From RYN-230 sp963837335 (lineage in GTDB: Bacteria; Actinomycetota; Actinomycetes; Streptosporangiales; Streptosporangiaceae): a DNA stretch of 64,000 bases. The notes beneath the pieces are model-generated. The model was not told the DNA's origin. It saw only the letters and a program-made list of their open reading frames with translations, and searched no databases. The stretch spans positions 1 to 64,000 of the forward strand of contig CAWINS010000074.1 of assembly GCA_963837335.1 (NCBI GenBank), in the 5' to 3' direction. Every line of letters starts with the position of its first letter. Position 1 is the stretch's first letter. Positions 52,771-62,512 of the stretch are shown here, piece after piece. Made by a program: the position numbers and the translations under genes.

Positions 52771-53457
52771 TCACCGCTGGATCTTCTCGGCCCGCATGGC
52801 CAGCAGCCACGGAATCATGCCGTCCCCGTGCTCGGTCAGCGCGGTAACGGCCAGCCCCTGGCCGGTCAGGGCAGCGGCGTAGGCGCTCAGCGGCCGGTGC
52901 ACGCTGGAAAAGGTCATGGCCAGGCCGTCGCGTTCAACTCGGTCGGTGTACCGGCGGGTCTGCAGGTAAGGCTGGGAAAACCCGAACGCGGGCGCGTGGA
53001 GTGTGTCCTCGTCCTGGGCGCTGATGAACGGGTGCACGATGGCCAGGCACAACTGGCCCCGGGGGCGCAAGACCCGGCCTATCTCGGCGACCGCGCCCCC
53101 GAAATCGTCGAAATCCAGCAATGACATACAAGCCACTACAAGATCAGCGCTCTGGCCCGCGAAAGGCAGCGCGGCGGCGTCGGCCCGCAGTACCGGAATG
53201 GCCGGGCATGACGCCCGGGCGGCCCGGGTCAGGGTGGGTGAGTAATCGGCGCCCACCACCCGGTGCCCGAGGGCGCGCAATTCGCGGCTGCCCCGGCCTT
53301 CCCCGCAGCCCAGATCGATCACCGGCCCAGGTCCGGGGGCAGGAAGCAACTCAAGAAGAGCAGGCCAGGTGCCATCCGCGAATCCATCGTGCGGGGAGGT
53401 GCGGGCCCACCTGATCCACGCGTCGGCATGCTGTTCCCACGCCCCGGCCAGGTTCAC
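52771..53457 (-). CDS. Class I SAM-dependent methyltransferase
   Basis: 228 residues from GTG 53457. Motif I is VIDLGCGEGRGSRELRALGHRVVGADYS (about 42-69), then SADLVVACMSLLDFDDFGG and VLRPRGQLCLAIVHPF. A Methyltransf_11 enzyme for a small molecule. Confidence 0.92.
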   Translation of the reverse strand: MNLAGAWEQHADAWIRWARTSPHDGFADGTWPALLELLPAPGPGPVIDLGCGEGRGSRELRALGHRVVGADYSPTLTRAARASCPAIPVLRADAAALPFAGQSADLVVACMSLLDFDDFGGAVAEIGRVLRPRGQLCLAIVHPFISAQDEDTLHAPAFGFSQPYLQTRRYTDRVERDGLAMTFSSVHRPLSAYAAALTGQGLAVTALTEHGDGMIPWLLAMRAEKIQR

Positions 53458-53513
53458 GTTCAGAGATTACTCGTCACCGGGTGAGGGCACCGCCGCCGAT
53501 GTAACTTGGCGGC

Positions 53514-53792
53514 ATGAAAACGCTTGTCATCTGCCGGCCGCGGCCCGGTGTAACCGCACCTGATATTGCCGGGCATCGGGCTGCCGAGATGGCCGCGCTG
53601 AGGCAATTGAAAGCCGAGGGAACCCTGGTCGAGGCTTACTCCCCGGGCGGTCCGGGGGCGGTCCTGATGTTCGAGGCGGACCGGGATGCGGTCGAAGCCG
53701 TGGTAAGCGTGCTGCCCTTGGTCATGGCGAAGCTGACCGACGCGGAGATCATCGCCCTCCAGCCGCTGCCCGGGCTCGCATCCTCATCCTGA
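53514..53792 (+). CDS. YCII/muconolactone-isomerase-like small protein
   Basis: 92 residues. KTLVICRPRPGVTAPDIAGHRAAEMAALRQLKAEGTLVEAYSPGGPGAVLMFEADRDAVEAVVSVLPLV is a ferredoxin-like alpha+beta fold seen in YCII and muconolactone isomerase-like proteins. A histidine in AGHRAAE could be functional. Activity unknown. Confidence 0.75.
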   Translation: MKTLVICRPRPGVTAPDIAGHRAAEMAALRQLKAEGTLVEAYSPGGPGAVLMFEADRDAVEAVVSVLPLVMAKLTDAEIIALQPLPGLASSS

Positions 53793-53852
53793 CCGATCCA
53801 GCCGGTATGCGGCCCGGCCCGGGCATGCCCGCTCCTTAGCTACATTCTGGGC

Positions 53853-54227
53853 ATGGACGAGAACCGGGCCCGGCGGGTGACCGACGCACTGCGCGACCGC
53901 GGCATCAATGCGCACCTGGCCAAGGCGAGTGTGGACCAGTACGGCGTGCGCGTGTCGCTGCCCGGCGGCCGCGAGGCCGAGTGGGACACCGACGGCACCG
54001 CCGGCCTCGAAGCGCAGGTCATGCGGGACGGGATGCTGGTCGGTTACGTGCCCCAGATCGAGGGGTCGGAGGACTTCGACGAGCAGCAGGTCATCGACGC
54101 CATCGCCCGGACCGACTACGACCAGCCCATCGCGCGTCAGCGGACGGCGGCACCGCCGCCCGCCCCGTCGCTGCCCCGCGAGGGCGGGGTCTTCCGGCGC
54201 TTCCTGGACGGCTTCCGCTACCGCTAG
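53853..54227 (+). CDS. Hypothetical protein
   Basis: 124 residues. An alpha/beta opening (VTDALRDRGINAHLAKASVDQYGVRVSLPGGREAEWDTDGTAGLEAQVMRDGMLVGYVPQIEGSEDFDEQQVIDAIARTDY) is followed by a proline-rich tail and a basic C-terminus (RRFLDGFRYR). Codon use is gene-like. No family recognised. Its end overlaps the convergent SRPBCC gene by four bases. Confidence 0.65.
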   Translation: MDENRARRVTDALRDRGINAHLAKASVDQYGVRVSLPGGREAEWDTDGTAGLEAQVMRDGMLVGYVPQIEGSEDFDEQQVIDAIARTDYDQPIARQRTAAPPPAPSLPREGGVFRRFLDGFRYR

Positions 54228-54655
54228 CCTTCAGCCGCTTCCGCACGCTTCTTCAGGGCCTCATTGAATGCCCGGTAACTGGCCTCCGCACTGGCGAACG
54301 TCTTGCCGGAGACCGAGACCAGAGGGCCCCAGAACCTCTCGCTCTGGACCAGTCGCGTGCCCCCCTCCGCGGCGCTCAGAGCGAAACTGTGCTCACCACC
54401 TATGAGACCAAGCAGGCTGGACACCCAACGCAGTTCAACGCCGGGTTCAACGGCGACGATCTTCGGCTCGACGGTCATCATGCGGCCGGTTGCCGGTTGG
54501 ACGCTTAGTAGGCGTATCCGCTTTCCGACGGCAACCTCCCCCGAGGCCTCGCGAATGAGCGGGTTCCAATCCTGATAACGGCCCAGGTCCGTGAGGACCC
54601 TCCACACCGTCATCGGTGGGGCATCGATCTGGATCGGGGCAGACACGGTCTTCAT
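54224..54655 (-). CDS. SRPBCC-family protein
   Basis: 143 residues. IQIDAPPMTVWRVLTDLGRYQDWNPLIREASGEVAVGKRIRL, VAVEPGVELRWVSSLLGLIGGEHSFALSAAEGGTRLVQSERF and a C-terminal helix (FNEALKKRAEAAE) match polyketide-cyclase-like START proteins of the CoxG/YndB kind. Lower GC than average for the window. Ligand unknown. Confidence 0.88.
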   Translation of the reverse strand: MKTVSAPIQIDAPPMTVWRVLTDLGRYQDWNPLIREASGEVAVGKRIRLLSVQPATGRMMTVEPKIVAVEPGVELRWVSSLLGLIGGEHSFALSAAEGGTRLVQSERFWGPLVSVSGKTFASAEASYRAFNEALKKRAEAAEG

Positions 54656-54674
54656 CGGTTGTCCTGTTCTCTGT

Positions 54675-54809
54675 CAAAGCGGGCCGGCAGACCAGGCGAC
54701 GGCGCTCTCTCTGCGGCAGCCTGCTTCTTTCATACATTGTGCATCCAGGTCGCTCACCGCGAGATCCAGGTGGATCGGCTTGTCCCGGGTCGGCGCAGTC
54801 CAGCGTCAC
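54675..54809 (-). pseudogene. Decayed VOC-family gene
   Basis: VTLDCADPG (54809 down) starts like glyoxalase-type VOC genes, then the frame changes and KPIHLDLAVSDLD with a short end appears, closed by TGA at 54675-54677. The central half of the domain is missing. Remnant, adjacent to the SRPBCC gene; the rest of 54656-54992 shows no gene. Confidence 0.5.
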
Positions 54810-54992
54810 GAACCCGGTTGGGCGACAGCCCTGCCACAGAGCCTGGTTACGAACTTGGTTGGGAGAACTTCCAACCGTCCCGAGCTTGTGATCGCCGGGA
54901 TCGGGCCGACGCGCGTATCCAACTCGGCTGGCTCAGCGGTGAAATCTTCGAGGCCCAACAACGACATGCGGTCGTGGCATGCCGCAACTCGC
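54810..54992. other. Non-coding remainder between VOC remnant and small hypothetical gene
   Basis: No frame on either strand shows a family pattern, ribosome site or consistent codon bias here. Its lower GC content continues from the SRPBCC gene and fits a zone of gene decay. Confidence 0.5.
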
Positions 54993-55211
54993 TTAGATCG
55001 TCGCCCAGCCTTCGGCGTTCAGCTTCGCCGCGAGCGTCGCAAGATCCGGTGCGTAGGACAGGCACATCGTTGTGGGCGTCGGGTACCAGATGGCCTCCCA
55101 CGCCTTGGTCTCCTGATTGAGCGCGATCCGGCACTTGCCGGCGTACCTGCGGCGTAGTTCCGCGAGATCCTCCGGCTGCGACGAGCCGGGTGGTAACGGC
55201 TTTGGTGTCAT
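54993..55211 (-). CDS. Small hypothetical protein divergent from GntR
   Basis: 72 residues: EDLAELRRRYAGKCRIALNQETKAWEAIWYPTPTTMCLSYAPDLATLAAKLNAEGWATI. Compact alpha/beta character, intact codons. Its promoter lies in the operator-containing region shared with the GntR gene, so they are probably co-regulated. No family recognised. Confidence 0.6.
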   Translation of the reverse strand: MTPKPLPPGSSQPEDLAELRRRYAGKCRIALNQETKAWEAIWYPTPTTMCLSYAPDLATLAAKLNAEGWATI

Positions 55212-55224
55212 AGATACAGTCTAG

Positions 55225-55246
55225 CGTAGTACAGCGCAGTACTACG
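55225..55246. promoter_or_regulatory. Palindromic operator between small gene and GntR regulator
   Basis: CGTAGTAC (55225-55232) and GTACTACG (55239-55246) form perfect 8-base arms around AGCGCA, in the 74-base divergent region. Typical of GntR-type repressor sites. Confidence 0.65.
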
Positions 55247-55285
55247 TATGCGCAGGTCAGCGCTAGATTGTGTAGGTTAGGCCGG

Positions 55286-55513
55286 GTGCCGCGTGATCAA
55301 CTGCCGCCTTACCTCGCGATGGCGGCGGACCTCCGTTCGAGGATCGAGCACGGCGAGCTACAGCCCGGAGAGCAGGTCCCCAGCCTCGACCGGCTCGCCC
55401 GCGACTACGACGTCAGCCGCGCCACCGCGCAGAAGGCACTCCGCGTGCTCCGCGACGAAGGCACCGTCGAGACGCGTCCCCGCTGGGGGACCTTTGTCGC
55501 CGAACGACCTTGA
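55286..55513 (+). CDS. Minimal GntR-family regulator (DNA-binding domain only)
   Basis: 75 residues from GTG 55286. PPYLAMAADLRSRIEHGELQPGEQVPSLDRLARDYDVSRATAQKALRVLRDEGTVETRPRWGTFV is a complete GntR winged helix with no effector domain. Regulators of this size occur in actinomycetes, often with mobile or small-gene contexts. The palindrome 40 bases upstream is the likely target. Confidence 0.92.
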   Translation: MPRDQLPPYLAMAADLRSRIEHGELQPGEQVPSLDRLARDYDVSRATAQKALRVLRDEGTVETRPRWGTFVAERP

Positions 55514-55653
55514 ACCGGGGGCCACAACGCCTACGCGGAGTCGCCCGGCAGGATGCCGCCGATAAGTGGGCTGGAGGGGCCAGTGATACTTGTGGGACGC
55601 GGGGCCGTATGGGGTGGAGGGCGACTCCACGGGCGCCCACGCGGGCGCGCGAC

Positions 55654-56323
55654 CTAGATCTCGCGGGGGGCGCGGGCTCCCCGGACGGTCGCCACGATTA
55701 GGCCGGCGGCGAAGACCAGCCCGGCACACAGCGCCGCGCCGAGGTCATGCGGCGGCCGGGCCGGCCACAGCCACGGCGTGGTCCAGCCGAGCGTTCACCG
55801 CGAACAAGCACACGATCATGTAGGCCATCGGGCCCACCCAGGCCAGGGCGCCGCCGATGACCGCGGCCAGGAGCAGGCCGATGCCGGTGATCCCGGCCGT
55901 GTTGCGCAGGATGTCCAGGGTGCCGCCGGGCAACTGCTCCGCGGCCGCACCGGCGCACAACGCGCCGAAAGCCGCCGCGGTGAGCCCCACCGCCGTCCCG
56001 AGCCGCAGGTAGGGCAGCCACCGCCCGGTGGCCCGCTCCGGGTCGCCGAACGGGCTCTGGGCGGTGACAGCGATGACGGATGCGGCCCCGGCCTCCAAAA
56101 TCACCGCCAGCTCCTGCGCGCCGGGCCCGCTGCCCAGGCTCCAGTGCCAGTACAGCGCGGCCCGCAGCACGAGCCCGCACAGGGCCAGCGCCGCCAGGGC
56201 GCCCGGTACGCGGCGGCTGGCCAGGTGCAGCCGCACCAGCCGCAGGCCGACCAGGTCCAGGAGCCGCCGCGGCCGGGGCGCCTCCGCGCGGGGCTCCGGT
56301 TTCTGCAGGCCGGCGGTGGTCAC
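55654..56323 (-). CDS. Membrane protein, last gene of the ECF-ABC operon (frameshifted)
   Basis: GTG 56323 overlaps the previous stop. Six hydrophobic helices are visible (for example VPGALAALALCGLVLRAALYW, LAVILEAGAASVIAVTA, GLTAAAFGALCAGAAA, GIGLLLAAVIGGALAWVGPMAYMIVCLF). Removing one base near 55746-55753 adds a last helix (HDLGAALCAGLVFAAGLIVATV) and moves the stop to 55654 (222 residues). Probably a permease component. Confidence 0.65.
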
Positions 56324-57724
56324 GGCAGCTGGGCCAGGGTGATGTGACCGGCCCGCAGCGCGGCCAGGTGGGTAGTGAGCCAGGCGTGCCGGGCCCCGGC
56401 GGGCAGCGCGGCGAACCGCCCGACCGCGGCGGTCATCGCCGGGCTCGGCGGTCCACCCCCGCGGCCGGGCTGATCCCACTGCGAGCCAATCGCCTTGAGC
56501 AGCACCAGCTGGACCACCTGCTGCGCCGGCGTGCCGCCCTGACCGACGAACCCCTGGGGACCGGCGATGAAGGCCGCGACGAAGAGGTTCTGCAGGTTCT
56601 GGGTAAAGCCGCGGGTGGTCTGCCCGAAAGCCGAGCCCAGCACGGGCATGGAGTAGGAGAACACCGGCGGCGAGCCACCGAACTTGCCGAGCGGCTGGCT
56701 CAGGGACGGGTCGCCCATCTGCGTGATCCGGGCGGGCGCGCCAGGCAGGCCGGCCACTTCGCGGAGCACGGGGCGGAAGCCGGCCGTCACGTCGTGCAGG
56801 TACGGCCGGTAGGCCGGGGCCACGCAGACCGGCACACCGCCGGCCGGGCGGCACACGGGGGTGAACGCGATCAGCCGGTCATTGGCCGCGTCGTGCAGCG
56901 CCGGGATAACCTCGCCAGCGGTCCCTTCGTGAGCCGTGCCGACCAGCCCGATGGCGGTCCCGGTCGCCGCCAGGCCGGCCACGCCGAGCACGGCGGCGGC
57001 GCGGCGCAGCCGCGGCCCGGCGTCGGCGGCCTGGGCCAGGCCCAGGCCGCCGAGGACCACGGCGGTGAGCCCGAGCAGGAACATCAGCTGCGCGATGGCC
57101 ACATCAGGCAGGTAGTGGTAGAAAACGCCGATGTCTTGCGGCGGGCACCGAGGTGCTCGGCGACAGCAGCGCGTACACGCTGGACTGGCCGACCGCGTTA
57201 TTGAACCCCTCGACGGACAGGACGAACGCGCCGAGCGCGGCCAGCGGCGCGGTGAACCGGCTGGGGAACAGGACGCCGACCGCGAACCCCAGGGCGCTGA
57301 TCACGGCCAGCTCGGCGCAGCCGACCGCTACCGGCCACCACAGCGGATGACCCCAGGTGGCCTGGGTGGCGGTGACCCCGTAGATCACCGCCACGCCGCA
57401 CAGGTAGAGGATGATCGCCCAGATGGTCGTGGCCGCCCAGGTCACCAGCCAGGCCGTCCAGCGCGGCCGGGGGGTCGCGGTGACCAGGTCGGCGGTGTGG
57501 CGCCGGCTGTCCCGCGAGCCCATCCAGGCCGCCACCCCGGCCACGAACGCCACGAAGTCCGGCAGCAGCTTGTTGACCACGACGGAGGCCCGCAGGTCCC
57601 ACAGCGGCGGATAGTCCATGGCCGTCCGGAAGGGGTCGAACACGAACAGCGCGGCGAGCAGGGGGAACATCCAGGGCATCGCGTTGCGGCGCAGCTCCAG
57701 CCGCAGCAGCCGCCACAGCGACAT
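56320..57724 (-). CDS. ABC-2-like membrane protein (frameshifted)
   Basis: The first 195 residues (RLLRLELRRNAMPWMFPLLAALFVFDPFRTAM with several helices) and the rest (IAQLMFLLGLTAVVLGGLGLAQA, then an extracellular CRPAGGVPVCVAPAYRPYLHDVTAG region) are in different frames. Removing one base at 57137-57144 links them through QDIGVFYHYLPDVA (467 residues). It follows the ATPase gene in the operon, and a permease role is inferred. Confidence 0.7.
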
Positions 57725-57781
57725 CGGGGACGGGTGACCGGTGCGGTCCGGCCGGGGCCGCGCCGGAGCTTCGGCGACGCG

Positions 57782-58526
57782 TCATGACCGGGCCTCCGTC
57801 AGGACCGCGCTGTACCCGCGCTCCAGCGGGGCGTCGCCCACCCCGTGCCCCTCGCCCCGGGCGGTGAGCTCCTCCGGGGTGCCCCGGAAGACGATCTTCC
57901 CCTGGTTCATCAGGGCCACCTCGGTGCAGGCGGCACCGACGTCCTCGACCAGATGGGTGCTGACCACGACCGAGGCGCGCTGGCCGAGGTCACGGAGCAG
58001 GGAACGGAAGGCCACCCGCTGCTCCGGGTCCAGCCCGGCGGTCGGCTCATCGAGCAAGCAGCAGCTCGGGATCGTTCACGATCGCCTGCGCGATGCCGAC
58101 CCGGCGCAGCATCCCCCCGGACAGGGTGCGCAGCTTGGCCTTGGCCTTATCCCCCAGATCAAGCTGCTCGATCGAGCTCGCGACAGCCCGCGGGACCCGC
58201 GCCGTGGGCATCTCCTTCAGCAGCGCGAAGTACTCGACGAACTCCACCACGGTGAAGGACGGGTAATAGCCTAGGTTCTGCGGCAGGTACCCGAGCCGGC
58301 GCCGGATCTCCCGGCGCGGCCCGTAGCTTCCGGGATCACGGTCCAGGAGCCGGAGCCGTCCGGAGGACGGCGGGAGCACCGTGGCCATCATCCGCAGCAG
58401 CGACGTCTTGCCGGCCCCGTTCGGGCCGAGCAGCCCGAAGACCCCCGGGCCCGCCTCCAGGTCCACCCCGGCCACGGCCTGGTTCCGGCCGAACCGCCGG
58501 GTCAGGCCGGCGATCTCGATGTTCAT
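57782..58526 (-). CDS. ABC transporter ATP-binding protein (frameshifted)
   Basis: Walker A GPNGAGKTS and signature TLSGGMLRR are in the first frame; Walker B (LLDEPTAG) and H-loop STHLVEDV lie in the second, after one extra base at about 58045-58052. Corrected length is 247 residues. The BcrA/CcmA type, coupled (ATGA) to the upstream membrane protein. Confidence 0.85.
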
Positions 58527-59230
58527 GACGTTCCTCTCGGGATCCGGGTCGCATACACGACGATCGCGCCGCAGCACACTGCGCACGCCAGGTAGGGCAG
58601 GACAAACGAGGAGTCGGTGAACGCGGCGCTGAACGGGCCGACGGCCCGGGCGGACAGGACCGTGATGGCCCAGCCGCCCAGGCCCGCGACCACGCCCACG
58701 TTGGCCGACCGCGACAGCGTGGCCGCGGCCAGGGCCAGCGCGCACACCGCGGTCATCGGGATCAGCCAGCCGAACGTGACCGCGGCCGCGGCCCCCGACG
58801 CGGCTGCGGCCGCCAGCCCGAGCACCGCGTTCAGGCCGAACACGGACAGCGCCCGGACCAGCAGCACCATCCGGTCGCTGACGGCCATGCTCCGCGACAA
58901 CTCCCAGGCTGGATCGATCCCGGGCCCGTAGGCGTAGGCAATGCCCGCCGCCGCCACGGCGGGCGCCAGCAGTTCCACGAACGGCGTCCCGGTGGCCACG
59001 GTGGCCAGCGCCCCGGCGCCCAGCACGACCACGGTGGCGATGACCCACCCGAGCAGCAGCGACGGCGTGGTGACCAGGGCCCGGGCCAGGCCGGGTGAGC
59101 GCAGCAGCCGCCCGGCCAGCCGCTCAACCCAGCCCGGCTGGCGGCGCCACACCTGCGCGGCGACCCCGGTCCACACCCGGCTCAGGTCGACATCGGCCGG
59201 TGCCGTGTCCCAGCCTGGTCGTTCGCTCAT
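58523..59230 (-). CDS. Membrane protein downstream of the ECF sigma factor
   Basis: 235 residues. About 60 soluble residues (WTGVAAQVWRRQPGWVERLAGRLLRSP) precede six helices (TTPSLLLGWVIATVVVLGAGALATVATG and following). ATG overlaps the sigma stop. Its position suggests an anti-sigma or sensor role, but it lacks a recognisable zinc-binding anti-sigma domain; it might also be an exporter subunit. Confidence 0.75.
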   Translation of the reverse strand: MSERPGWDTAPADVDLSRVWTGVAAQVWRRQPGWVERLAGRLLRSPGLARALVTTPSLLLGWVIATVVVLGAGALATVATGTPFVELLAPAVAAAGIAYAYGPGIDPAWELSRSMAVSDRMVLLVRALSVFGLNAVLGLAAAAASGAAAAVTFGWLIPMTAVCALALAAATLSRSANVGVVAGLGGWAITVLSARAVGPFSAAFTDSSFVLPYLACAVCCGAIVVYATRIPRGTS

Positions 59231-59782
59231 CGCGGTCCTCCCTCCGTGGCCGGGCGGCTACCCAGCGCCGCCCGCAACAGCCGCCGGGCCCGGTGCGCGC
59301 GGCTCTTGACCGTGCCCTCCGGGATCCCCATCAGCCGCGCCACCTCGGCCACCGGCCGGTCCTCGACGTACATGAGCTGCCAGACATCGCGGTCCGGGCT
59401 GCCTTCCGGCCCGAGCGCGGTGACCGCCTCGGCGATCTGGGCGCGCGACAGCGCCGCCTCGGCCGGGTCGCTGGCCTGCCGCCCGTCCGCCTCGATCACC
59501 GCGGGCAGCAGCAGCGTGGCCGGACCCCGGCGGCGCAGGAACAGGGCGGCCTGCCGCCGGGCGATCCCCCACATCCAGGCCCCGGGCGGACTCTGCGGCC
59601 GGTAGCCCCGGGCTCCCTTCCAGACCCCGAGGAAGGTCTCCTGCAGGACGTCCTCGACGTCCGCGGCGGACAGCACCGACCGGAGCCGGGCGGCCAGCCA
59701 CGGCGCGTGCCAGGCTGAACAGCTCCCGCAGCGCTACGTCATCGCCGGCCGCCACCCGGGCGACCAGCTCCTCGTCGTCCAT
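59227..59782 (-). CDS. ECF sigma factor heading an ABC operon (frameshifted)
   Basis: MDDEELVARVAAGDDVALRELFSL is in one frame; HAPWLAARLRSVLSAADVEDVLQETFLGVWKGARGYRP and the region 4 (EGSPDRDVWQLMYVEDRPVAEVARLMGIPEGTVKSRAHRARRLLRAAL) are in another. Removing one base at about 59710-59711 joins them (184 residues). Region 2 has the usual DVLQETF. The five-gene operon behind it suggests it responds to envelope or drug stress. Confidence 0.85.
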
Positions 59783-59930
59783 CGCCCCTCTATTGCACCC
59801 CGGGGGCGACCGGTTCACGAGGAGCAGCGGGAATTAGCGCTGGGGCCGGGCATGGAGGCGGCCGCCGCCCGGGGTCACCCGGCCGGCATCCCCACCTGAG
59901 GCAGCCAGGATCAGGCGGCGGCCGCCAGCT

Positions 59931-60956
59931 CTAGCGGGTTCCCTCCGGCGCCGGGACGGGCGACGTGCCCACCTGCTCCGCACTGGCCCGGGCGCCGGGA
60001 TGGCCGGCCTCCGCGGCGGCCTCCCGCTCGGTCTCCGCGTTGATCTCGCCGCCGACCAGTACGGCCAGCCCGGCCAGGTACAGCCAGAAAATGAGGATGA
60101 CCACGCCCGCGAACGCCCCGTAGGTGTTGCTGTAATGGCCGAACTTGGCCACGTAGAACGAGAAGCCCAGGGATGCGGCCAGGAAGATGACGGTCCCGAC
60201 GATCCCGCCGGTGCTCACCCACTGCCAGCGCGGAGACTCCCGGTTGGGCGCGACGTAGTAGTACACCGAGAACAGCAGCGAGATGACGATGACCGTGAGC
60301 ACCCAGCGGACCACCGTCCAGGCGATCACGAAGGCCGACCCGGCGAAGGGGACGTGCCCTTCGATGGCCGAGCCGATCGACGCGCCGAACACGATCAGCG
60401 CCGAGGCGATCCCGCCCAGCACCGCGGTGGCCACCATCAGCTCGAACGCGATCAGCCGCTTGGGGACGAACTTACGGTCAACCGGCACCTCATAGGCGAT
60501 GTCGAGGCCGGTTTCCAGCGCGACCATGCCCCCGGACGCACTCCAGACGGCGATGACGAGGCCGAGGATAAGGGCCGTCAGTGAGCCCTTGTGCTCGGAC
60601 CCCGCGCTGGTGACGGCCTGGGTGAAGACCTTGGAGGCACCCGGTGGCAGCGCCTTCTCCAGGCCGTTCACCAGCTTCGTCAGCGTGCCCGACCCGACAT
60701 GGATGAGGCTGATCAGGCCCAGCGCGGCGATCACCGCCGGGAACAGGGCCAGGAACCAGTGATAGGCCAGGCTGCTCGCGGTCATCGAGCAGCGGTCCCG
60801 GACGAACTTCTTCCCGGTCCGCTTCAGCGTGTTCCGCCAGCCGGCCGCGCCCAGTTCCAGCGGCGAGTCCGGGCCGCCGGACACCTCGCGCTCGGGGGGA
60901 ATGCTCCGTTGCGGGTCAGCGGGCGGCGCGGATGTGCGCTCGCGGTTGCGTGCCAT
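59931..60956 (-). CDS. YihY/virulence factor BrkB family membrane protein
   Basis: 341 residues. KRTGKKFVRDRCSMTASSLAYHWFLALFPAVIAALGLISLI is the family start, followed by five more helices and IFWLYLAGLAVLVGGEINAETERE near the end. A charged cytoplasmic leader of 45 residues precedes the domain. Family function is unclear; inner-membrane location. Confidence 0.93.
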   Translation of the reverse strand: MARNRERTSAPPADPQRSIPPEREVSGGPDSPLELGAAGWRNTLKRTGKKFVRDRCSMTASSLAYHWFLALFPAVIAALGLISLIHVGSGTLTKLVNGLEKALPPGASKVFTQAVTSAGSEHKGSLTALILGLVIAVWSASGGMVALETGLDIAYEVPVDRKFVPKRLIAFELMVATAVLGGIASALIVFGASIGSAIEGHVPFAGSAFVIAWTVVRWVLTVIVISLLFSVYYYVAPNRESPRWQWVSTGGIVGTVIFLAASLGFSFYVAKFGHYSNTYGAFAGVVILIFWLYLAGLAVLVGGEINAETEREAAAEAGHPGARASAEQVGTSPVPAPEGTR

Positions 60957-61095
60957 GACTGGATCTCCCCTATCGGCCGGGCCGCCTGCGCTGTCTGCAG
61001 TTGGCGGAGACGCGGCTACCCACAGGCAGCAAGGCAAAACGGATCGGACCCGGGCAGCCAGGTCGATCTGTGCTCCGGTGCTCAGGCGCCGGTAC

Positions 61096-62017
61096 TCAGA
61101 CGAGCAGAACGATCTTGCCGAGCAGGTGCCCCTGCTCCAGCCGCCGGTAGGCGTCCTGCACCTCGGCCAGCGGGAAGGTCGCGGCGACCGGAATCTCCAG
61201 CTCGCCCGCGGCGATCAGCGCCGGCCAGTTCGGCCAGCACCGCGGCGCTGGAGCCGGCGGCGCTGCCCTCGGCCTTGATGCCGTACTTCTCCACGGCCTC
61301 GAAGTTGGCGATGGTGTCCACCCGGGAGGGCTGGACAGCCAGATCCTCGACGGCCATCCGCACATAGTCCCCGCCGACGGTGTCGATGAAGGCGTCGACC
61401 TGGCTGGCGGCCGCCCGGATCCGGTCGGCCACCCCCTCGCCGTAGCTGACCGGGATCACCCCGTGCGCGCTGAGCCACGCGTGGTGCGGCTCGCTGGCCA
61501 GGCCGATCACCGTCGCCCCGGCCCGCCGGGCCAGCTGGACCGCGATCGAGCCGACCCCGCCAGCCGCGCCGGCCACCACCACGGTGTCGCCGGGGCTGAG
61601 GGCGACCGCCCGCACCGCCGCGTACGCGGTGGCCCCGGCCACGAACAGGCCCCCGGCCACTTCCCACGGCACCCCGGCTGGCTTGGCCGTCAGGTCCCCG
61701 GCTTCGGTCAGGACGTACTCGGCCTGGCTGGCCCGGTTGTCGGTCCAGCCGAGGACCTCATCCCCAGCCGAGAACGCGGTCACGCCCGGGCCGGTCTCCG
61801 CCACGATCCCCGCCAGGTCGCTGCCCTGTCCGGAAGGGAAGGTGGCGGGCCACCGCGCGTGCAGCAGGCCCTCCCGGATCTTCGCCTCACCAGGGTTGAT
61901 CCCGGCCGCCTTGACCTGGACCAGTACCTGCCCCTCCCCTGGCACCGGACGGGGCACGTCCTCGATCTTGAGCACGTCGATCCCGCCGTAATTCTCGAAC
62001 CGCACTGCCTTTGGCAT
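61096..62017 (-). CDS. NADP-dependent quinone oxidoreductase-like protein (frameshifted)
   Basis: MPKAVRFENYGGIDVLKIEDVPRPVPGEGQVLVQVKAAGINPGEAKIREG is the QOR start; nucleotide motif AGAAGGVGSIAVQLARRAGATVIG. No zinc ligands. One extra base at 61221-61224 disrupts the end; corrected, it closes with AAGELEIPVAATFPLAEVQDAYRRLEQGHLLGKIVLLV (306 residues). Probably reduces quinones or enones with NADPH. Confidence 0.88.
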
Positions 62018-62155
62018 CGCCACTCCGTTCTCCGGCTCCGGGGGTGGCCCAGCTGCGGGCGGCCCCGGGGCTGGCTCGGTCCGTCGTCCCAGGTTCCGCC
62101 AACCCCGGCGCGCTCCCGGTTATGCCCGGCCCGGGCCAGAAGGCAGAATCGGGTC

Positions 62156-62512
62156 ATGGTGACACTGGCCGAGGTGCGTGCCGTGGCACTCGCCCTGCCC
62201 CGCACGGAAGAACACCTGATCCGCGACTGGGTCAAGTTCCGGGTCGGCCGGATCGTCTACGCGGCCGTCTCCCCCGACGAGACGATCATGGGCTTCGGGT
62301 TCCCCCGGGACGAGCGCCCCGCGCTGATCGCGGCCGAGCCGGACCGGTTCTTCCTGCATCGCCCGAGCGATCAGCGCTACCAGTGGATCGACGCGTGGAC
62401 GGAGACCATCGGCCCGGCCGAGATGCGCGAGTTCGTGACGGACGCGTGGCGCATGGTCGTGCCCAAGCGGGTGGCCGCCGCCGCGCACCCCGGGCCCCCG
62501 ACACGTCGCTGA
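62156..62512 (+). CDS. MmcQ/YjbR-family protein
   Basis: 118 residues. TLAEVRAVALALPRTEEHLIRDWVKFRVGRIVYAAVSPDETIMGFGFPRDERPALIAAEPDRFFLHRPSDQRYQWIDAWTETIG fits the family, shorter than the paralogue at 19123. Function unknown. Confidence 0.85.
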   Translation: MVTLAEVRAVALALPRTEEHLIRDWVKFRVGRIVYAAVSPDETIMGFGFPRDERPALIAAEPDRFFLHRPSDQRYQWIDAWTETIGPAEMREFVTDAWRMVVPKRVAAAAHPGPPTRR

